Under the pieces are notes generated by a model. The model ran no database searches. It saw only the letters and a list, made by a program, of their open reading frames with translations, and had not been told where the DNA came from. A DNA stretch of 9,060 nt from Betaproteobacteria bacterium (GTDB lineage: Bacteria; Pseudomonadota; Gammaproteobacteria; Burkholderiales; Rhodocyclaceae): assembly GCA_025997045.1 (NCBI GenBank), contig BNUB01000090.1, forward strand, positions 1-9,060, given 5' to 3'. Position 1 is the first letter of the stretch. Each line of letters starts with the position of its first letter. Both the position numbers and the translations under genes were made by a program. Below, piece by piece: positions 1 to 7,505 of this stretch.

Positions 1-2
1 CA

Positions 3-1316
3 GGTTTTTCCACCACTGCGGATGTCGACCGCTATCAGGTGGTGGCGGGCAATCCCACGGTGTCGCAGGGCAACGCGATGATCGGCATGGTCGACTGGGC
101 AGCGCGCAAGCGCAACACCATCGACATTGCCGCAGAAGTCCAGCCCCGGCTGCGGGCGATTACCGGCATCAATGCGTTTCCGGTGCTGCCTGCGGCGTTT
201 GGGCGCAGTCCGCGCACCCGACCGCTGAGTTTCGTCATTACCACCTCCAACTCTTACGCCGAGCTGGCGCGGGTGACGGATCTGGTGCTGGCCGAGATGC
301 GCAAATATCCCGGCTTTCTCATGCCCGACACCGATCTCAAGCTCACCAAGCCCGAACTTGCGGTGGCGGTTGACCGCGACAAGGCAGCGGATCTGGGTAT
401 TTCCATCGACGTCATCGGGCGCACGCTGGAGACCATGCTGGGCGGGCGGCAGGTGACGCGCTACAAGAAAGACGCCGAGCAATACGATGTCGTGGTGCAG
501 GTCGAGGCCGGCAACCGGGTTGATCCACGGGACATCCGCGACATTTTCGTGCGCGGCAAAAACGGCGTCATGGCCCCGCTCGCCAATCTGGTGACGGTGG
601 AAGAAACGGTGAGCCCGCGCGAACTCAACCACTTCGGCCAGCGCCGGGCGGTGAAAATCTCCGCCAACCTCGCGCCGGATTTTGCGCTGGGCGAGGCCCT
701 GGAGGTCATGGATCAAATCGCCGAGCGCGTCTTTCCGGTGGGTTATGCCTCCGATGTGGACGACGTATCGCGGGAATTCAAAACCTCTTCGGCCAGCCTC
801 GCGCTCACTTTCGTCCTTGCGCTCGCGTTCATCTATCTGGTGCTCTCTGCCCAGTTCGAGAGCTTTTCCGACCCCTTCATCATCATGCTCACCGTGCCGC
901 TGTCGATGGGAGGCGCTTTGGGGGCCTTGTGGCTCACTGGCGGCACCCTCAACGTCTATAGCCAGATCGGGCTGGTGACGCTGGTGGGGCTGATTACCAA
1001 GCACGGCATCCTGATCGTCGAATTCGCCAACCAGCTCCGGGCACAGGGCGAAGAGGTGTTCGCCGCAGTGATTGACGCCTCCGTGCTCCGCCTGCGTCCG
1101 ATCCTGATGACCACCGGGGCGATGGTGCTGGGCACGATTCCGCTGGCGCTGGCGAGCGGGGCGGGGGCGGAAAGTCGGCAGCAAATCGGCTGGGTCATTG
1201 TCGGCGGTTTGCTGTTTGGGACTTTCTTCACACTTTTTGTGGTGCCAACGGTCTATACTCTGATTGCACGCAGATTTAGTTCGCGCTTTGTCGCGCGTCC
1301 AGTCGTTAGCGTGTAA
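3..1316 (+). CDS. RND (HAE1/AcrB-family) efflux pump permease, C-terminal part, 5' truncated by window edge
   Basis: This is the inner-membrane proton antiporter subunit of a tripartite drug/solvent efflux pump. It would work with a periplasmic adaptor and an outer-membrane channel, neither of which is in the window. The frame is open from base 3, leaving 437 residues, roughly the last 40% of a ~1040-residue AcrB-type protein. In fragment numbering, residues 1 to ~260 are the second periplasmic porter/docking region. The membrane half follows with five hydrophobic helices at about 265-287, 293-315, 322-342, 366-386 and 394-420. The TM10 motif LITKHGILIVEFAN contains Lys333, matching AcrB Lys940 of the proton relay, and LRPILMTT matches the conserved start of TM11. 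The relay aspartates of TM4 lie outside the window. It is probably the upstream member of an operon with the small gene 14 bases downstream. Family assignment is secure; substrate is not deducible. Confidence 0.93.
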   Translation, partial: GFSTTADVDRYQVVAGNPTVSQGNAMIGMVDWAARKRNTIDIAAEVQPRLRAITGINAFPVLPAAFGRSPRTRPLSFVITTSNSYAELARVTDLVLAEMRKYPGFLMPDTDLKLTKPELAVAVDRDKAADLGISIDVIGRTLETMLGGRQVTRYKKDAEQYDVVVQVEAGNRVDPRDIRDIFVRGKNGVMAPLANLVTVEETVSPRELNHFGQRRAVKISANLAPDFALGEALEVMDQIAERVFPVGYASDVDDVSREFKTSSASLALTFVLALAFIYLVLSAQFESFSDPFIIMLTVPLSMGGALGALWLTGGTLNVYSQIGLVTLVGLITKHGILIVEFANQLRAQGEEVFAAVIDASVLRLRPILMTTGAMVLGTIPLALASGAGAESRQQIGWVIVGGLLFGTFFTLFVVPTVYTLIARRFSSRFVARPVVSV

Positions 1317-1330
1317 GAGAGGCTAAGATC

Positions 1331-1765
1331 ATGGTAGATACCTCGTTGCGACTTCCAGGCGCCGAACTCAATAATTTACAGAGTTTGCAGCAGGGCGCAC
1401 GGACTCAGGCGCTTGAAGCGCCGCGTGAGCGTGAGGCGAGAGAGGCAACAGCGCCGCAACAAGCGCCGCTGCCCTCCACCCAGGTGAGCATCAGCGATGC
1501 GGGACGTGCTGCGGTACGTGCCGAAGCGGTTCCCGAGAGCAATGCGGCCACGGCTAATCGCCCGGTGGATGCTGCGACCCAGGCCGGGCCAGCGACTCCC
1601 GTGCGTGCGCCTGAACAGGCCGCGCGGCCCGAAGCGACCCGTTCAGAACCTCCGCGCCCTGATGCAGCGACGCCACAAGGTCGTGAAGCGGTGCAGCGTT
1701 ATCTTGAAAATGCACCGCGCCCAGTCGGCCAGGCGGGGCCTTCAGCAGTTCGGGTCGCGGCCTGA
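1331..1765 (+). CDS. Ala/Pro/Arg-rich, probably disordered protein of unknown function
   Basis: I do not recognise this 144-residue protein. The ATG at 1331 has a good ribosome binding site (AAGAGAGG, 1315-1322, 8 bases upstream). The gene starts 14 bases after the RND pump stop and ends 36 bases before a strong terminator, so it is most likely the last gene of the pump operon. There is no signal peptide or membrane segment. Composition is dominated by Ala, Pro, Arg, Glu and Gln, consistent with intrinsic disorder. Two short stretches look less random: TQVSISDAGRAAV (about residues 50-62) and AVQRYLENAPRPV near the C-terminus. These could be short interaction motifs. The strong SD and operon position argue for a real gene; low-complexity GC-rich sequence argues for some caution. 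No function is proposed. Confidence 0.72.
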   Translation: MVDTSLRLPGAELNNLQSLQQGARTQALEAPREREAREATAPQQAPLPSTQVSISDAGRAAVRAEAVPESNAATANRPVDAATQAGPATPVRAPEQAARPEATRSEPPRPDAATPQGREAVQRYLENAPRPVGQAGPSAVRVAA

Positions 1766-1801
1766 TCGCTTGTTGCGTCTCTGTACTCGTAGCAGTTCCA
1801 T

Positions 1802-1838
1802 ACGGCGTGCCAGCCGCAACTGGTGCGCCGTTTTTGTT
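1802..1838 (+). terminator. Strong rho-independent terminator of the RND pump operon
   Basis: The 12-base arms 1802-1813 (ACGGCGTGCCAG) and 1820-1831 (CTGGTGCGCCGT) pair fully with two internal G-U wobbles around the six-base loop CCGCAA. A T-rich tract follows at once (TTTTT, 1831-1835, then GTTG). It lies 36 bases after the stop of the small gene and before the promoter of the transglycosylase, so it separates the two transcription units. Confidence 0.9.
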
Positions 1839-1851
1839 GCTGCATCCGCTC

Positions 1852-1857
1852 TATAAT
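1852..1857 (+). promoter_or_regulatory. Putative -10 box (TATAAT) for the lytic transglycosylase gene
   Basis: A perfect TATAAT followed by GC-rich sequence lies 27 bases before the ATG at 1885, just after the terminator. The -35 region at 17-base spacing (about 1829-1834, CGTTTT) is poor and overlaps the terminator arm, so the promoter may be weak or activator-dependent. The predicted start site, near 1864, leaves a ~20-base leader without a clear Shine-Dalgarno sequence. Confidence 0.55.
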
Positions 1858-1884
1858 GCGACGCCGTCCTGAACCCGTCTCAAC

Positions 1885-3084
1885 ATGAACATGAACGGAT
1901 GTCGTTTTGCCGCCAGTATTGCGCTGGTGCTGTGTATGGTCGTGCCGGGCGCTGCCCTGGCTGACGAATTTTCCACCTGCCTCACCCGCCTGCGCGGAGA
2001 TGCGCTCAAGCGAGGCGTCTCCGCCGCGACTTTCGATGCCCACGCCGCCCGCCTGCAGCCCGATCTGTCCGTGCTGGCGCTGCTCGACGCCCAGCCCGAA
2101 TTCGTCACCCCGATCTGGGACTATCTCTCCACGCTGGTCGATGAGGAGCGGGTGAGCGATGGTCAGGCCATGCTGGAACGCTGGAATGCGGTGCTGCGCC
2201 AGATCGAAGCGCGCTATGGCGTCGACCCGGCGACCGTGGTCGCCATCTGGGGGGTGGAGAGCGACTATGGCCGCAGCCTGGGCAAGCGTCCGCTGCTGGT
2301 GTCGCTGGTCACGCTCTCCTGCATGGGGCGGCGGCAGGCGTTTTTCCGTGATGAATTCCTCACCCTGTTAACGCTCATCGACGACGGCCACGTCAAGCCG
2401 GAACGGCTGACCGGCTCCTGGGCGGGCGCCTTTGGCCAAACCCAGTTCATGCCTTCGGCGTACATGCGGGTGGCGGTCGACTTCGATGGCGATGGCCGCC
2501 GCGATCTGGTCGACAGCGCCCCCGACGCCCTGGCCTCCACTGCCAACTTCATGCGCGAAGGCGGTTGGGATAGCGGCGCGCCGTGGGGCTACGAAGTCAA
2601 ACTGCCCGCCGGGTTCGACGTGTCGCTCGCCGGTCGGCGCAAAAAACGCTCGCTGGCAACCTGGGCCGCCCGTGGCCTGAGCCTGGCGGATGGCTCGCCC
2701 CTGCCGACGGTCGGCCCCGACAGCGGCCTGCTCCTGCCCGCCGGTGCCGCAGGCGCAGCTTTTCTGGTCGGGCGGAATTTCGATGTGGTGTGCGGCTATA
2801 ACCCCGCCGAAAGCTACGCCCTTGCCATCGTCCATCTGGCCGACCGCCTGCGCGGGGGCAAGGCATTCGTCGCCCCGTGGCCGACCGACGACCCCGGGCT
2901 GTCCCGCGCCGAACGGCGGGAGGTGCAGCAGGCGCTGATCAACCGTGGCTATGACATCGGCGCCGTCGACGGCGCGATCGGTGAGCGCACGCGGGAAGCG
3001 ATCAAGGCTGAGCAGGTGGCACTCGGGCTGACGGTCGATGGGCGCGCCGGGAGGAAGCTGCTGACGGTGTTGCGCGGGCGTTAG
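1885..3084 (+). CDS. Exported MltB-type lytic murein transglycosylase (GH103) with C-terminal peptidoglycan-binding domain
   Basis: The enzyme cleaves the MurNAc-GlcNAc bond of peptidoglycan in the periplasm, forming 1,6-anhydro ends. The 399-residue product begins with a Sec signal peptide (hydrophobic core 8-24, likely cleavage after ALA at about 26). The only early LxxC (LVLC) has Leu at -1, so it is not a convincing lipobox and the protein is probably soluble, unlike E. coli lipoprotein MltB. The SLT_2-type catalytic domain spans about 30-325. The catalytic glutamate is Glu125 in WGVESDYG, and the hallmark GSWAGAFGQTQFMPS occupies 177-191, followed by the DFDGDG motif. Residues about 339-397 form a PG_binding_1 domain (RGYDIGAVDGAIGERT). 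The ATG at 1885 gives a complete signal peptide; an in-frame ATG at 1891 is an alternative. A terminator and a TATAAT upstream suggest its own transcription unit. The stop overlaps that of the convergent pmbA. Family is certain; exact paralogue name is not. Confidence 0.93.
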   Translation: MNMNGCRFAASIALVLCMVVPGAALADEFSTCLTRLRGDALKRGVSAATFDAHAARLQPDLSVLALLDAQPEFVTPIWDYLSTLVDEERVSDGQAMLERWNAVLRQIEARYGVDPATVVAIWGVESDYGRSLGKRPLLVSLVTLSCMGRRQAFFRDEFLTLLTLIDDGHVKPERLTGSWAGAFGQTQFMPSAYMRVAVDFDGDGRRDLVDSAPDALASTANFMREGGWDSGAPWGYEVKLPAGFDVSLAGRRKKRSLATWAARGLSLADGSPLPTVGPDSGLLLPAGAAGAAFLVGRNFDVVCGYNPAESYALAIVHLADRLRGGKAFVAPWPTDDPGLSRAERREVQQALINRGYDIGAVDGAIGERTREAIKAEQVALGLTVDGRAGRKLLTVLRGR

Positions 3085-3090
3085 CGCCCG
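3075..3090. repeat. Small GC-rich hairpin carrying both convergent stop codons
   Basis: CGGGCG (3075-3080) and CGCCCG (3085-3090) are perfect inverted arms around the loop TTAG. The loop holds the TAG of the transglycosylase gene (3082-3084) and, on the other strand, the TAA of pmbA (3081-3083). There is no T-tract on either side, so intrinsic terminator activity is doubtful. Confidence 0.5.
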
Positions 3091-4424
3091 GCTACCTTCA
3101 TGCTCTCGATCAAAATCGAGCCGCAGTTTTTGGCTCCACGGGGCAGGGCGTCGTTGCCGACGGCGACGATGCTGCGGAAGATGTCGCGCAGGTTGCCGGC
3201 GATGGTGATTTCCTCGACGGCATGTTTGATTTTGCCTTTTTCCACCCAGAATCCGGCGGCGCCGCGGGAGTAATCGCCGGTGACGTAATTGACGCCCTGA
3301 CCGAGCAGCTCGGTGACGAGCAGGCCACGATCCATTTTGTGGATCAGGCCGGCGAGGTCGTCGGCGCCAGGTTTGACGATGAGGTTGTGCGAGCCGCCCG
3401 CGTTGCCCGTGGTCTGCATGCCGAGCTTGCGCGCTGAATAGGTGGACAGAAAATAGCCTTGCAGCACGCCGTCGACCACGACTTCGCGGTCGCGGGTGGC
3501 GACGCCATCGCTGTCGAACCAGCTTGAGCCGAAGGCTTTGTTGAGGTGAGGGCGCTCGCTGATGCTGATCACGGGCGAGAAGATGGGCTCACCGATGGCG
3601 TCGAGCAGGAAGCTGGAGCGGCGATACAGCGCGCCGCCGCTGGCGGCATGGACGAAGTTGCCGATCAGGCCGACCGCGAGCGGGGCCTCAAAAATCACCG
3701 GCACTTTGCAGGTGCGGATTTTTTTCGCGCCGAGACGGGCCAGCGCCCGTTCGCCCGCCAGGCGTCCGACCTCAGTGGGGGGGGGCAGATCGGCGGCGCT
3801 GCGGCGGCTGTCGTACCAGTATTCTCGCTGCATGGCATCGCCTTCACCGGCGATCACGGCGCACGACACGCTGTGGCGGCTGCTCGCGTAGCCGCCGCTG
3901 AAGCCGAGGCTGTTGGCGGAGATGAAATGCGCTTGCTGGGCCGAAACGCTGGCGCCTTCGGAATTGCGGATCAGCGGGTTGACCGCGAACGCGGCCTCTT
4001 CGCACTGGTGGGCGAGCGTGATGGAGGCGTCGATGTCGATCTTCCACGGATGAAACAGGTCGAGGTCGGGGCAGTGCTGCGCCATCAACGCCCGATCTGC
4101 CAACCCGGCGCAGGGGTCGGGCGCGGTGTAACGGGCAATCGACAGTGCCGCCTTGACCGTGGCTTTCAAAGCCTTGCGCGAAAAGTCGGACGTGCTCGCA
4201 TGGCCGCGTTGCTGACCCAGGTAGATGGTGACGCCGACGCCCTTGTCACGGTTGTATTCGATGGTGTCGATTTCGCCTTTGCGCACCGTGACTGTCTGGC
4301 CGAAGCCTTCCGAGACATCGGTCTCGCACGCCGAGGCGCCGCCTTTTTTGGCATATTTGAGAATGTCGGCGGCAATTTCCCGCAGCTGCTCTGAAGTGGT
4401 GGAAAAACCTGATTTGGCGCTCAT
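3081..4424 (-). CDS. pmbA: PmbA/TldE, non-catalytic partner of the TldD metalloprotease
   Basis: TldE (PmbA) pairs with TldD to form a cytosolic heterodimeric protease. In E. coli the complex matures microcin B17 and degrades the CcdA antitoxin; TldD supplies the zinc HExxxH motif and TldE lacks it. The 447-residue product has the usual family length (~450) and no HExxxH, as expected. Recognisable family stretches include RKGEIDTIEYNRDKGVGVTI (about 48-67), the RSSFLLDAIGE region, FDSDGVATRDREVVVDGVLQ, and the C-terminal GVNYVTGDYSRGAAGFWVEKG. The ATG at 4424 has no strong Shine-Dalgarno sequence. The gene is divergent from darP across 54 bases, the same arrangement as in E. coli, and converges on the transglycosylase with overlapping stops. 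A run of nine C residues on its coding strand (3785-3777) encodes Pro214-Pro216; the frame is intact. No tldD is visible in the window. Confidence 0.95.
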   Translation of the reverse strand: MSAKSGFSTTSEQLREIAADILKYAKKGGASACETDVSEGFGQTVTVRKGEIDTIEYNRDKGVGVTIYLGQQRGHASTSDFSRKALKATVKAALSIARYTAPDPCAGLADRALMAQHCPDLDLFHPWKIDIDASITLAHQCEEAAFAVNPLIRNSEGASVSAQQAHFISANSLGFSGGYASSRHSVSCAVIAGEGDAMQREYWYDSRRSAADLPPPTEVGRLAGERALARLGAKKIRTCKVPVIFEAPLAVGLIGNFVHAASGGALYRRSSFLLDAIGEPIFSPVISISERPHLNKAFGSSWFDSDGVATRDREVVVDGVLQGYFLSTYSARKLGMQTTGNAGGSHNLIVKPGADDLAGLIHKMDRGLLVTELLGQGVNYVTGDYSRGAAGFWVEKGKIKHAVEEITIAGNLRDIFRSIVAVGNDALPRGAKNCGSILIESMKVAGR

Positions 4425-4443
4425 GGGATGGAATCAGCAAAGC

Positions 4444-4453
4444 TATAATTCTA
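4444..4453. promoter_or_regulatory. Divergent promoter region between pmbA and darP, overlapping -10 boxes
   Basis: On the plus strand TATAAT (4444-4449) is a perfect -10 placed 29 bases before the darP ATG. On the minus strand TAGAAT (complement of 4448-4453) is a 5/6 -10 located 23 bases before the pmbA ATG. The two overlap by two bases. Neither has a good -35 at 16-18 bases, so the assignment rests on the -10 boxes and the divergent gene layout. Confidence 0.5.
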
Positions 4454-4478
4454 CCTGATCATTCCGGTTGCCTTTTAA

Positions 4479-5042
4479 ATGTCCGTACACTCCGCCCCAG
4501 ATTCACGCCACCCTGACGAAGCGCCCGCTGACGAGATCGTGAGCAAAACCCGACGCAAGCAGGCGATGCAGGCGTTGCAGGATCTCGGCGAGCAACTGGT
4601 GGCGCTGTCTGCCGGGCAGTTGAAGAAGATGCCGCTGACCGATACGCTCTTCAGCGCCATTGCTGAGGCGCAACGCTTTACCCGCAAAGACGAGGCCCTG
4701 CGCCGCCAGATGCAATACATCGGCAAGCTCATGCGTAGCGTCGATCACGCGCCGATTCAGGCCCAACTGGACGTGGTGCGCGGACTGGCGGCGAGCGAAG
4801 TTGCGCGTCAGCACCGCCTGGAACAACTGCGCGAGGTGCTGCTTGCCGACGAAAAAACGGTCGAGCGCATCGTGCGCGACTGGCCCGGCGCCGATATCCA
4901 GTATCTGCGCACCTTGCGCCGCAATGCCTTGAAAGAGCGCGAGCAGCAGCGCCCTCCACGGGCTTACCGCGAGATTTTCCGCGTGTTGCGCGAGCTCGAT
5001 GTCGCCAGCGTGACGAGCGCAGTGGAAGAGGATGTCGGCTAA
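4479..5042 (+). CDS. darP: DarP/YjgA, dual-action 50S ribosome biogenesis factor (DUF615)
   Basis: DarP (YjgA) associates with late 50S precursors and helps mature the peptidyl transferase centre. The product is 187 residues, close to the ~183 of the E. coli protein, and is highly charged and helical throughout, with no membrane or export signal. Family signatures are SKTRRKQAMQALQDLGEQL (about 22-40), a central KDEALRRQMQYIGKLMR, and the C-terminal LRRNALKEREQQRPPRAYRE. The ATG at 4479 is the first in frame, preceded by TTTTAA rather than a Shine-Dalgarno sequence, but with TATAAT 29 bases upstream. The neighbour pmbA is divergent, as in E. coli. The 48-base gap to aroG holds no visible terminator, so the two genes may be cotranscribed. 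Confidence 0.93.
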   Translation: MSVHSAPDSRHPDEAPADEIVSKTRRKQAMQALQDLGEQLVALSAGQLKKMPLTDTLFSAIAEAQRFTRKDEALRRQMQYIGKLMRSVDHAPIQAQLDVVRGLAASEVARQHRLEQLREVLLADEKTVERIVRDWPGADIQYLRTLRRNALKEREQQRPPRAYREIFRVLRELDVASVTSAVEEDVG

Positions 5043-5090
5043 TTGGGCTAACATACCCGGTTTGGCTTGTGCTCATCCCAGAGAGTCCCC

Positions 5091-6167
5091 ATGAATACAC
5101 TCAAAAATCATATCGACGATGTTCGCATCGCCGAAATAAAAGAGCTGACCCCGCCCGCCCACGTGCTGCGCGAATTCCCCGCTACGCCTGCGGCAGCGCG
5201 GACGGCGTTTAATGCCCGTCAGGACATTCACCGCATCCTGCATGGCGCCGATGACCGTCTGGTGGTCGTCATCGGCCCGTGCTCCATCCACGACGCCGAC
5301 GCCGCACACGAATACGCCCGCCGCCTCAAGGTCGAGGCCGAGCGCCTGCAAAACGATCTGCTGATCGTGATGCGGGTGTATTTCGAGAAGCCGCGCACCA
5401 CCGTGGGCTGGAAAGGGCTGATCAACGACCCCCATCTGGATGGCAGCTACGCGATCAACGAAGGTTTGCGTCTGGCGCGCAGCCTGCTGTGGAAAATCAA
5501 CGAACTGGGGCTGCCCGCCGGCACTGAATTCCTCGACATGATCACGCCGCAATACATTGCCGACCTCGTGGCCTGGGGCGCAATCGGGGCGCGCACGACC
5601 GAGAGCCAGGTGCACCGCGAGCTGGCTTCCGGGCTGTCGTGTCCGGTCGGGTTCAAGAACGGTACCGATGGTAATGTGCGCATCGCCGTCGACGCGATCA
5701 AGGCCGCGCAATCGCCGCATCATTTCTTGAGCGTGACCAAGGCTGGCCATTCGGCCATTGTCTCCACGCGCGGCAACGAGGATTGCCACGCCATCCTGCG
5801 CGGCGGCAAGGAGCCGAATTTTAAGGCTGAAAGCATTGACGCCGCCTGTCGGGAACTGGCTGCCGCGGGCGTGCCGTCCCGGGTGATGGTCGATTTCTCG
5901 CACGCCAACAGCCGCAAGCAATACAAATTGCAGATCGAGGTGGCGGAAGATATCGCTGCGCAGCTTGGCGCGGGTGAGGAGCGCATCATCGGCGTGATGG
6001 TGGAGTCGCACCTCAAGGAAGGGCGGCAGGATCTGACGCCGGGTATTGAACCCGAGTATGGCAAAAGCATTACCGATGCCTGCATCGGCTGGGAAGACAG
6101 CGTGGGCGTGCTCGACCTGCTCGCCGGCGGCGTGCGCCAGCGGCGGATCAAATGCGCGATTGACTGA
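5091..6167 (+). CDS. aroG: 3-deoxy-7-phosphoheptulonate (DAHP) synthase, class I, AroG-like (Phe-sensitive type)
   Basis: This enzyme condenses phosphoenolpyruvate and erythrose 4-phosphate into DAHP, the first committed step of the shikimate pathway, in the cytoplasm. The ATG at 5091 has GAGAG five bases upstream and gives 358 residues, close to E. coli AroG (350). An in-frame upstream start at 5067 adds eight residues that do not resemble the family. Every key residue of E. coli AroG is found with a +3 offset: metal ligands Cys64 (GPCSIHD), His271 (DFSHANS), Glu305 (VMVESHL) and Asp329 (SITDACIGWED), and substrate Lys100 in FEKPRTTVGWKGL. The inhibitor-site region LDMITPQY (Asp149, Pro153) and the N-terminal DDVRI resemble AroG rather than AroF (LDPNSPQY), so feedback by phenylalanine is inferred. 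It converges on folA with 17 bases between stops. No leader peptide or TyrR box was recognised. Confidence 0.95.
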   Translation: MNTLKNHIDDVRIAEIKELTPPAHVLREFPATPAAARTAFNARQDIHRILHGADDRLVVVIGPCSIHDADAAHEYARRLKVEAERLQNDLLIVMRVYFEKPRTTVGWKGLINDPHLDGSYAINEGLRLARSLLWKINELGLPAGTEFLDMITPQYIADLVAWGAIGARTTESQVHRELASGLSCPVGFKNGTDGNVRIAVDAIKAAQSPHHFLSVTKAGHSAIVSTRGNEDCHAILRGGKEPNFKAESIDAACRELAAAGVPSRVMVDFSHANSRKQYKLQIEVAEDIAAQLGAGEERIIGVMVESHLKEGRQDLTPGIEPEYGKSITDACIGWEDSVGVLDLLAGGVRQRRIKCAID

Positions 6168-6179
6168 AACGGCTGTGCT

Positions 6180-6198
6180 GGCGGCTACCCTTGCCGCC
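6180..6198. repeat. GC hairpin between convergent aroG and folA
   Basis: GGCGGC (6180-6185) and GCCGCC (6193-6198) are perfect six-base inverted arms around seven bases. They lie across the end of folA, 12 bases after the aroG stop. No T-run follows in either direction, so it is at best a weak or rho-assisted transcription end signal serving both genes. Confidence 0.35.
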
Positions 6199-6691
6199 GA
6201 TACTCGACAAAATCGAAGGCGTATTCGTTGTCAGCATCGGCGGGGCAGGGGGTGCGGGAGGTTTCCTTGAACCGGGTGCGCTCGAAAGCGGGAAAGTGGG
6301 CGTCGCCCGTCACCTCGGCGCTGACTTCGGTCAGGAGCAGGGTGTCCGCCTGGGGCAGCAGGGCGCGGTAGATTTCGGCTCCGCCAATGACAAATACTTT
6401 TTCCGCAGCGGCAAGCGTGGCCAGTGCCTCGTCGGCGGAAGCAAAAACTTCGCATCCCTGCGCCGTGTAACCCGGCTGGCGGGTGAGCACGAGATTACGC
6501 CGCCCGGGCAGCGGTTTGCCGAGCGACTCCCAGGTTTTGCGCCCCATCAGCAGCGGATGGCCGAGGGTGTGCGCACGGAAACGGGCGAGGTCGGCTTTCA
6601 ACCGCCACGGCAGGGCGTTGTCGCGGCCAATGACACCGTTGCGGGCGACGGCGGCGATCAGGATGATTTCGGGGCTCGAATGCGTACTCAT
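6185..6691 (-). CDS. folA: Dihydrofolate reductase
   Basis: FolA reduces dihydrofolate to tetrahydrofolate with NADPH and is the trimethoprim target. The 168-residue product is the normal chromosomal type, slightly longer than E. coli FolA (159). Visible motifs are [18 protein letters not shown] with the substrate-binding acidic residue Asp34 (E. coli Asp27), the NADPH-binding [17 protein letters not shown] (50-66), and [10 protein letters not shown] (99-108). The ATG overlaps the thyA stop as ATGA (6688-6691). No Shine-Dalgarno sequence precedes it, so translation is probably coupled to thyA. The pairing makes metabolic sense: ThyA yields dihydrofolate, which FolA recycles. Nothing points to a plasmid-type Dfr. 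Confidence 0.96.
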   Translation of the reverse strand: MSTHSSPEIILIAAVARNGVIGRDNALPWRLKADLARFRAHTLGHPLLMGRKTWESLGKPLPGRRNLVLTRQPGYTAQGCEVFASADEALATLAAAEKVFVIGGAEIYRALLPQADTLLLTEVSAEVTGDAHFPAFERTRFKETSRTPCPADADNEYAFDFVEYRRQG

Positions 6692-7482
6692 ACGGCGACA
6701 GGCGCTTTGATGGCGGGGCAGGGGTCGTAGCCGCTGAGGGTGAAATCCTCAAAGCGGAAGGCAAAAACATCGCGGACATCCGGGTTGAGGCTCAGCGTCG
6801 GCAGGGTGCGTGGCGTGCGCGTGAGTTGTTCGCGGGCCTGATCGAGATGGTTGAGGTACAGATGGCAGTCGCCCCCCGTCCAGATAAAGTCGCCCGGTTG
6901 ATAGCCGCAGACCTGCGCCAGCATCAGGGTAAGCAGCGCGTAAGAGGCGATGTTGAACGGCACTCCGAGGAAAATGTCGGCGCTGCGCTGGTAAAGCTGG
7001 CACGACAATTTGCCGTTGGCGACGTAAAACTGGAACAGTGCATGACATGGCGGCAGCGCCATGCGCTCGACTTCGCCCGGATTCCACGCCGAGACGAGGT
7101 GACGGCGGGAGTCAGGATTGGTTTTCAGTCCGGTGACGAGTTGGGCGATCTGGTCGATGCTGCGCCCGTCGGCGCTCTCCCAGCGTCGCCACTGCTTGCC
7201 ATAGACCGGGCCGAGCTCGCCCGCCTCATCGGCCCACTCGTCCCAGATCGACACCCCATGATCCTTGAGGTAGCGGATGTTGGTGTCGCCTTGCAAAAAC
7301 CATAGCAATTCGTGGATGATCGAACGTGTATGGAGTTTCTTCGTTGTCAGCAGCGGAAACCCGGCCTGGAGCGGGAAGCGCATCTGCCAGCCGAAGACCG
7401 ACAGCGTGCCGGTTCCGGTGCGGTCTGTTTTTGGGTCGCCGTGTTCGAGGACATGGCGCATCAGGTCTAGATATTGGTTCAC
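6688..7482 (-). CDS. thyA: Thymidylate synthase
   Basis: ThyA methylates dUMP to dTMP using 5,10-methylene-tetrahydrofolate, releasing dihydrofolate. With a GTG start at 7482 (GGGAG about six bases upstream) the protein is 264 residues, exactly the E. coli length. The key residues fall at the E. coli positions: Arg21 (DRTGTG), Glu58 ([12 protein letters not shown]), Trp80, Tyr94 and the nucleophile Cys146 in [11 protein letters not shown]. The [13 protein letters not shown] motif with the dUMP-binding Asp and Asn follows. The same frame stays open far upstream, to 8349, but that extension lies antisense to the divergent gene and has no ThyA homology. An ATG two bases upstream of the GTG is out of frame. 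The gene is divergent from the PilZ-like gene and overlaps folA by four bases. Confidence 0.96.
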   Translation of the reverse strand: MNQYLDLMRHVLEHGDPKTDRTGTGTLSVFGWQMRFPLQAGFPLLTTKKLHTRSIIHELLWFLQGDTNIRYLKDHGVSIWDEWADEAGELGPVYGKQWRRWESADGRSIDQIAQLVTGLKTNPDSRRHLVSAWNPGEVERMALPPCHALFQFYVANGKLSCQLYQRSADIFLGVPFNIASYALLTLMLAQVCGYQPGDFIWTGGDCHLYLNHLDQAREQLTRTPRTLPTLSLNPDVRDVFAFRFEDFTLSGYDPCPAIKAPVAV

Positions 7483-7505
7483 ATCGGCTCCCGTTAAACC
7501 TGTAA

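Noticed and set aside
2..38. Possible gene start at the left edge
   Set aside because: The RND frame is open through the edge and the sequence aligns with the interior of the porter domain, so the gene is cut by the window rather than starting here.
1699..2108. Minus-strand open frames across the 1766-1884 intergenic region
   Set aside because: They run through the terminator and promoter and overlap the signal peptide of the transglycosylase gene; no homology or ribosome binding site was seen.
3719..3725. A7 run in the pmbA coding strand as a programmed frameshift site
   Set aside because: The reading frame is G-AAA-AAA-A, not the A-AAA-AAA phase needed for classical -1 slippage, and the full-length frame is intact with no alternative product of interest.
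3546..4394. 282-codon open frame antisense to pmbA
   Set aside because: pmbA is certain on the other strand; the product is a Gly/Ala/Arg-rich shadow frame with no recognisable domain.
5049..5054. TAACAT as a -10 for a separate aroG promoter
   Set aside because: It matches only 4/6 and has no plausible -35 at 16-18 bases, so it was not listed as a promoter.
5073..6011. 312-codon open frame antisense to aroG
   Set aside because: aroG is unambiguous; the antisense product has shadow-type composition (His/Arg/Gln-rich) and no motif.
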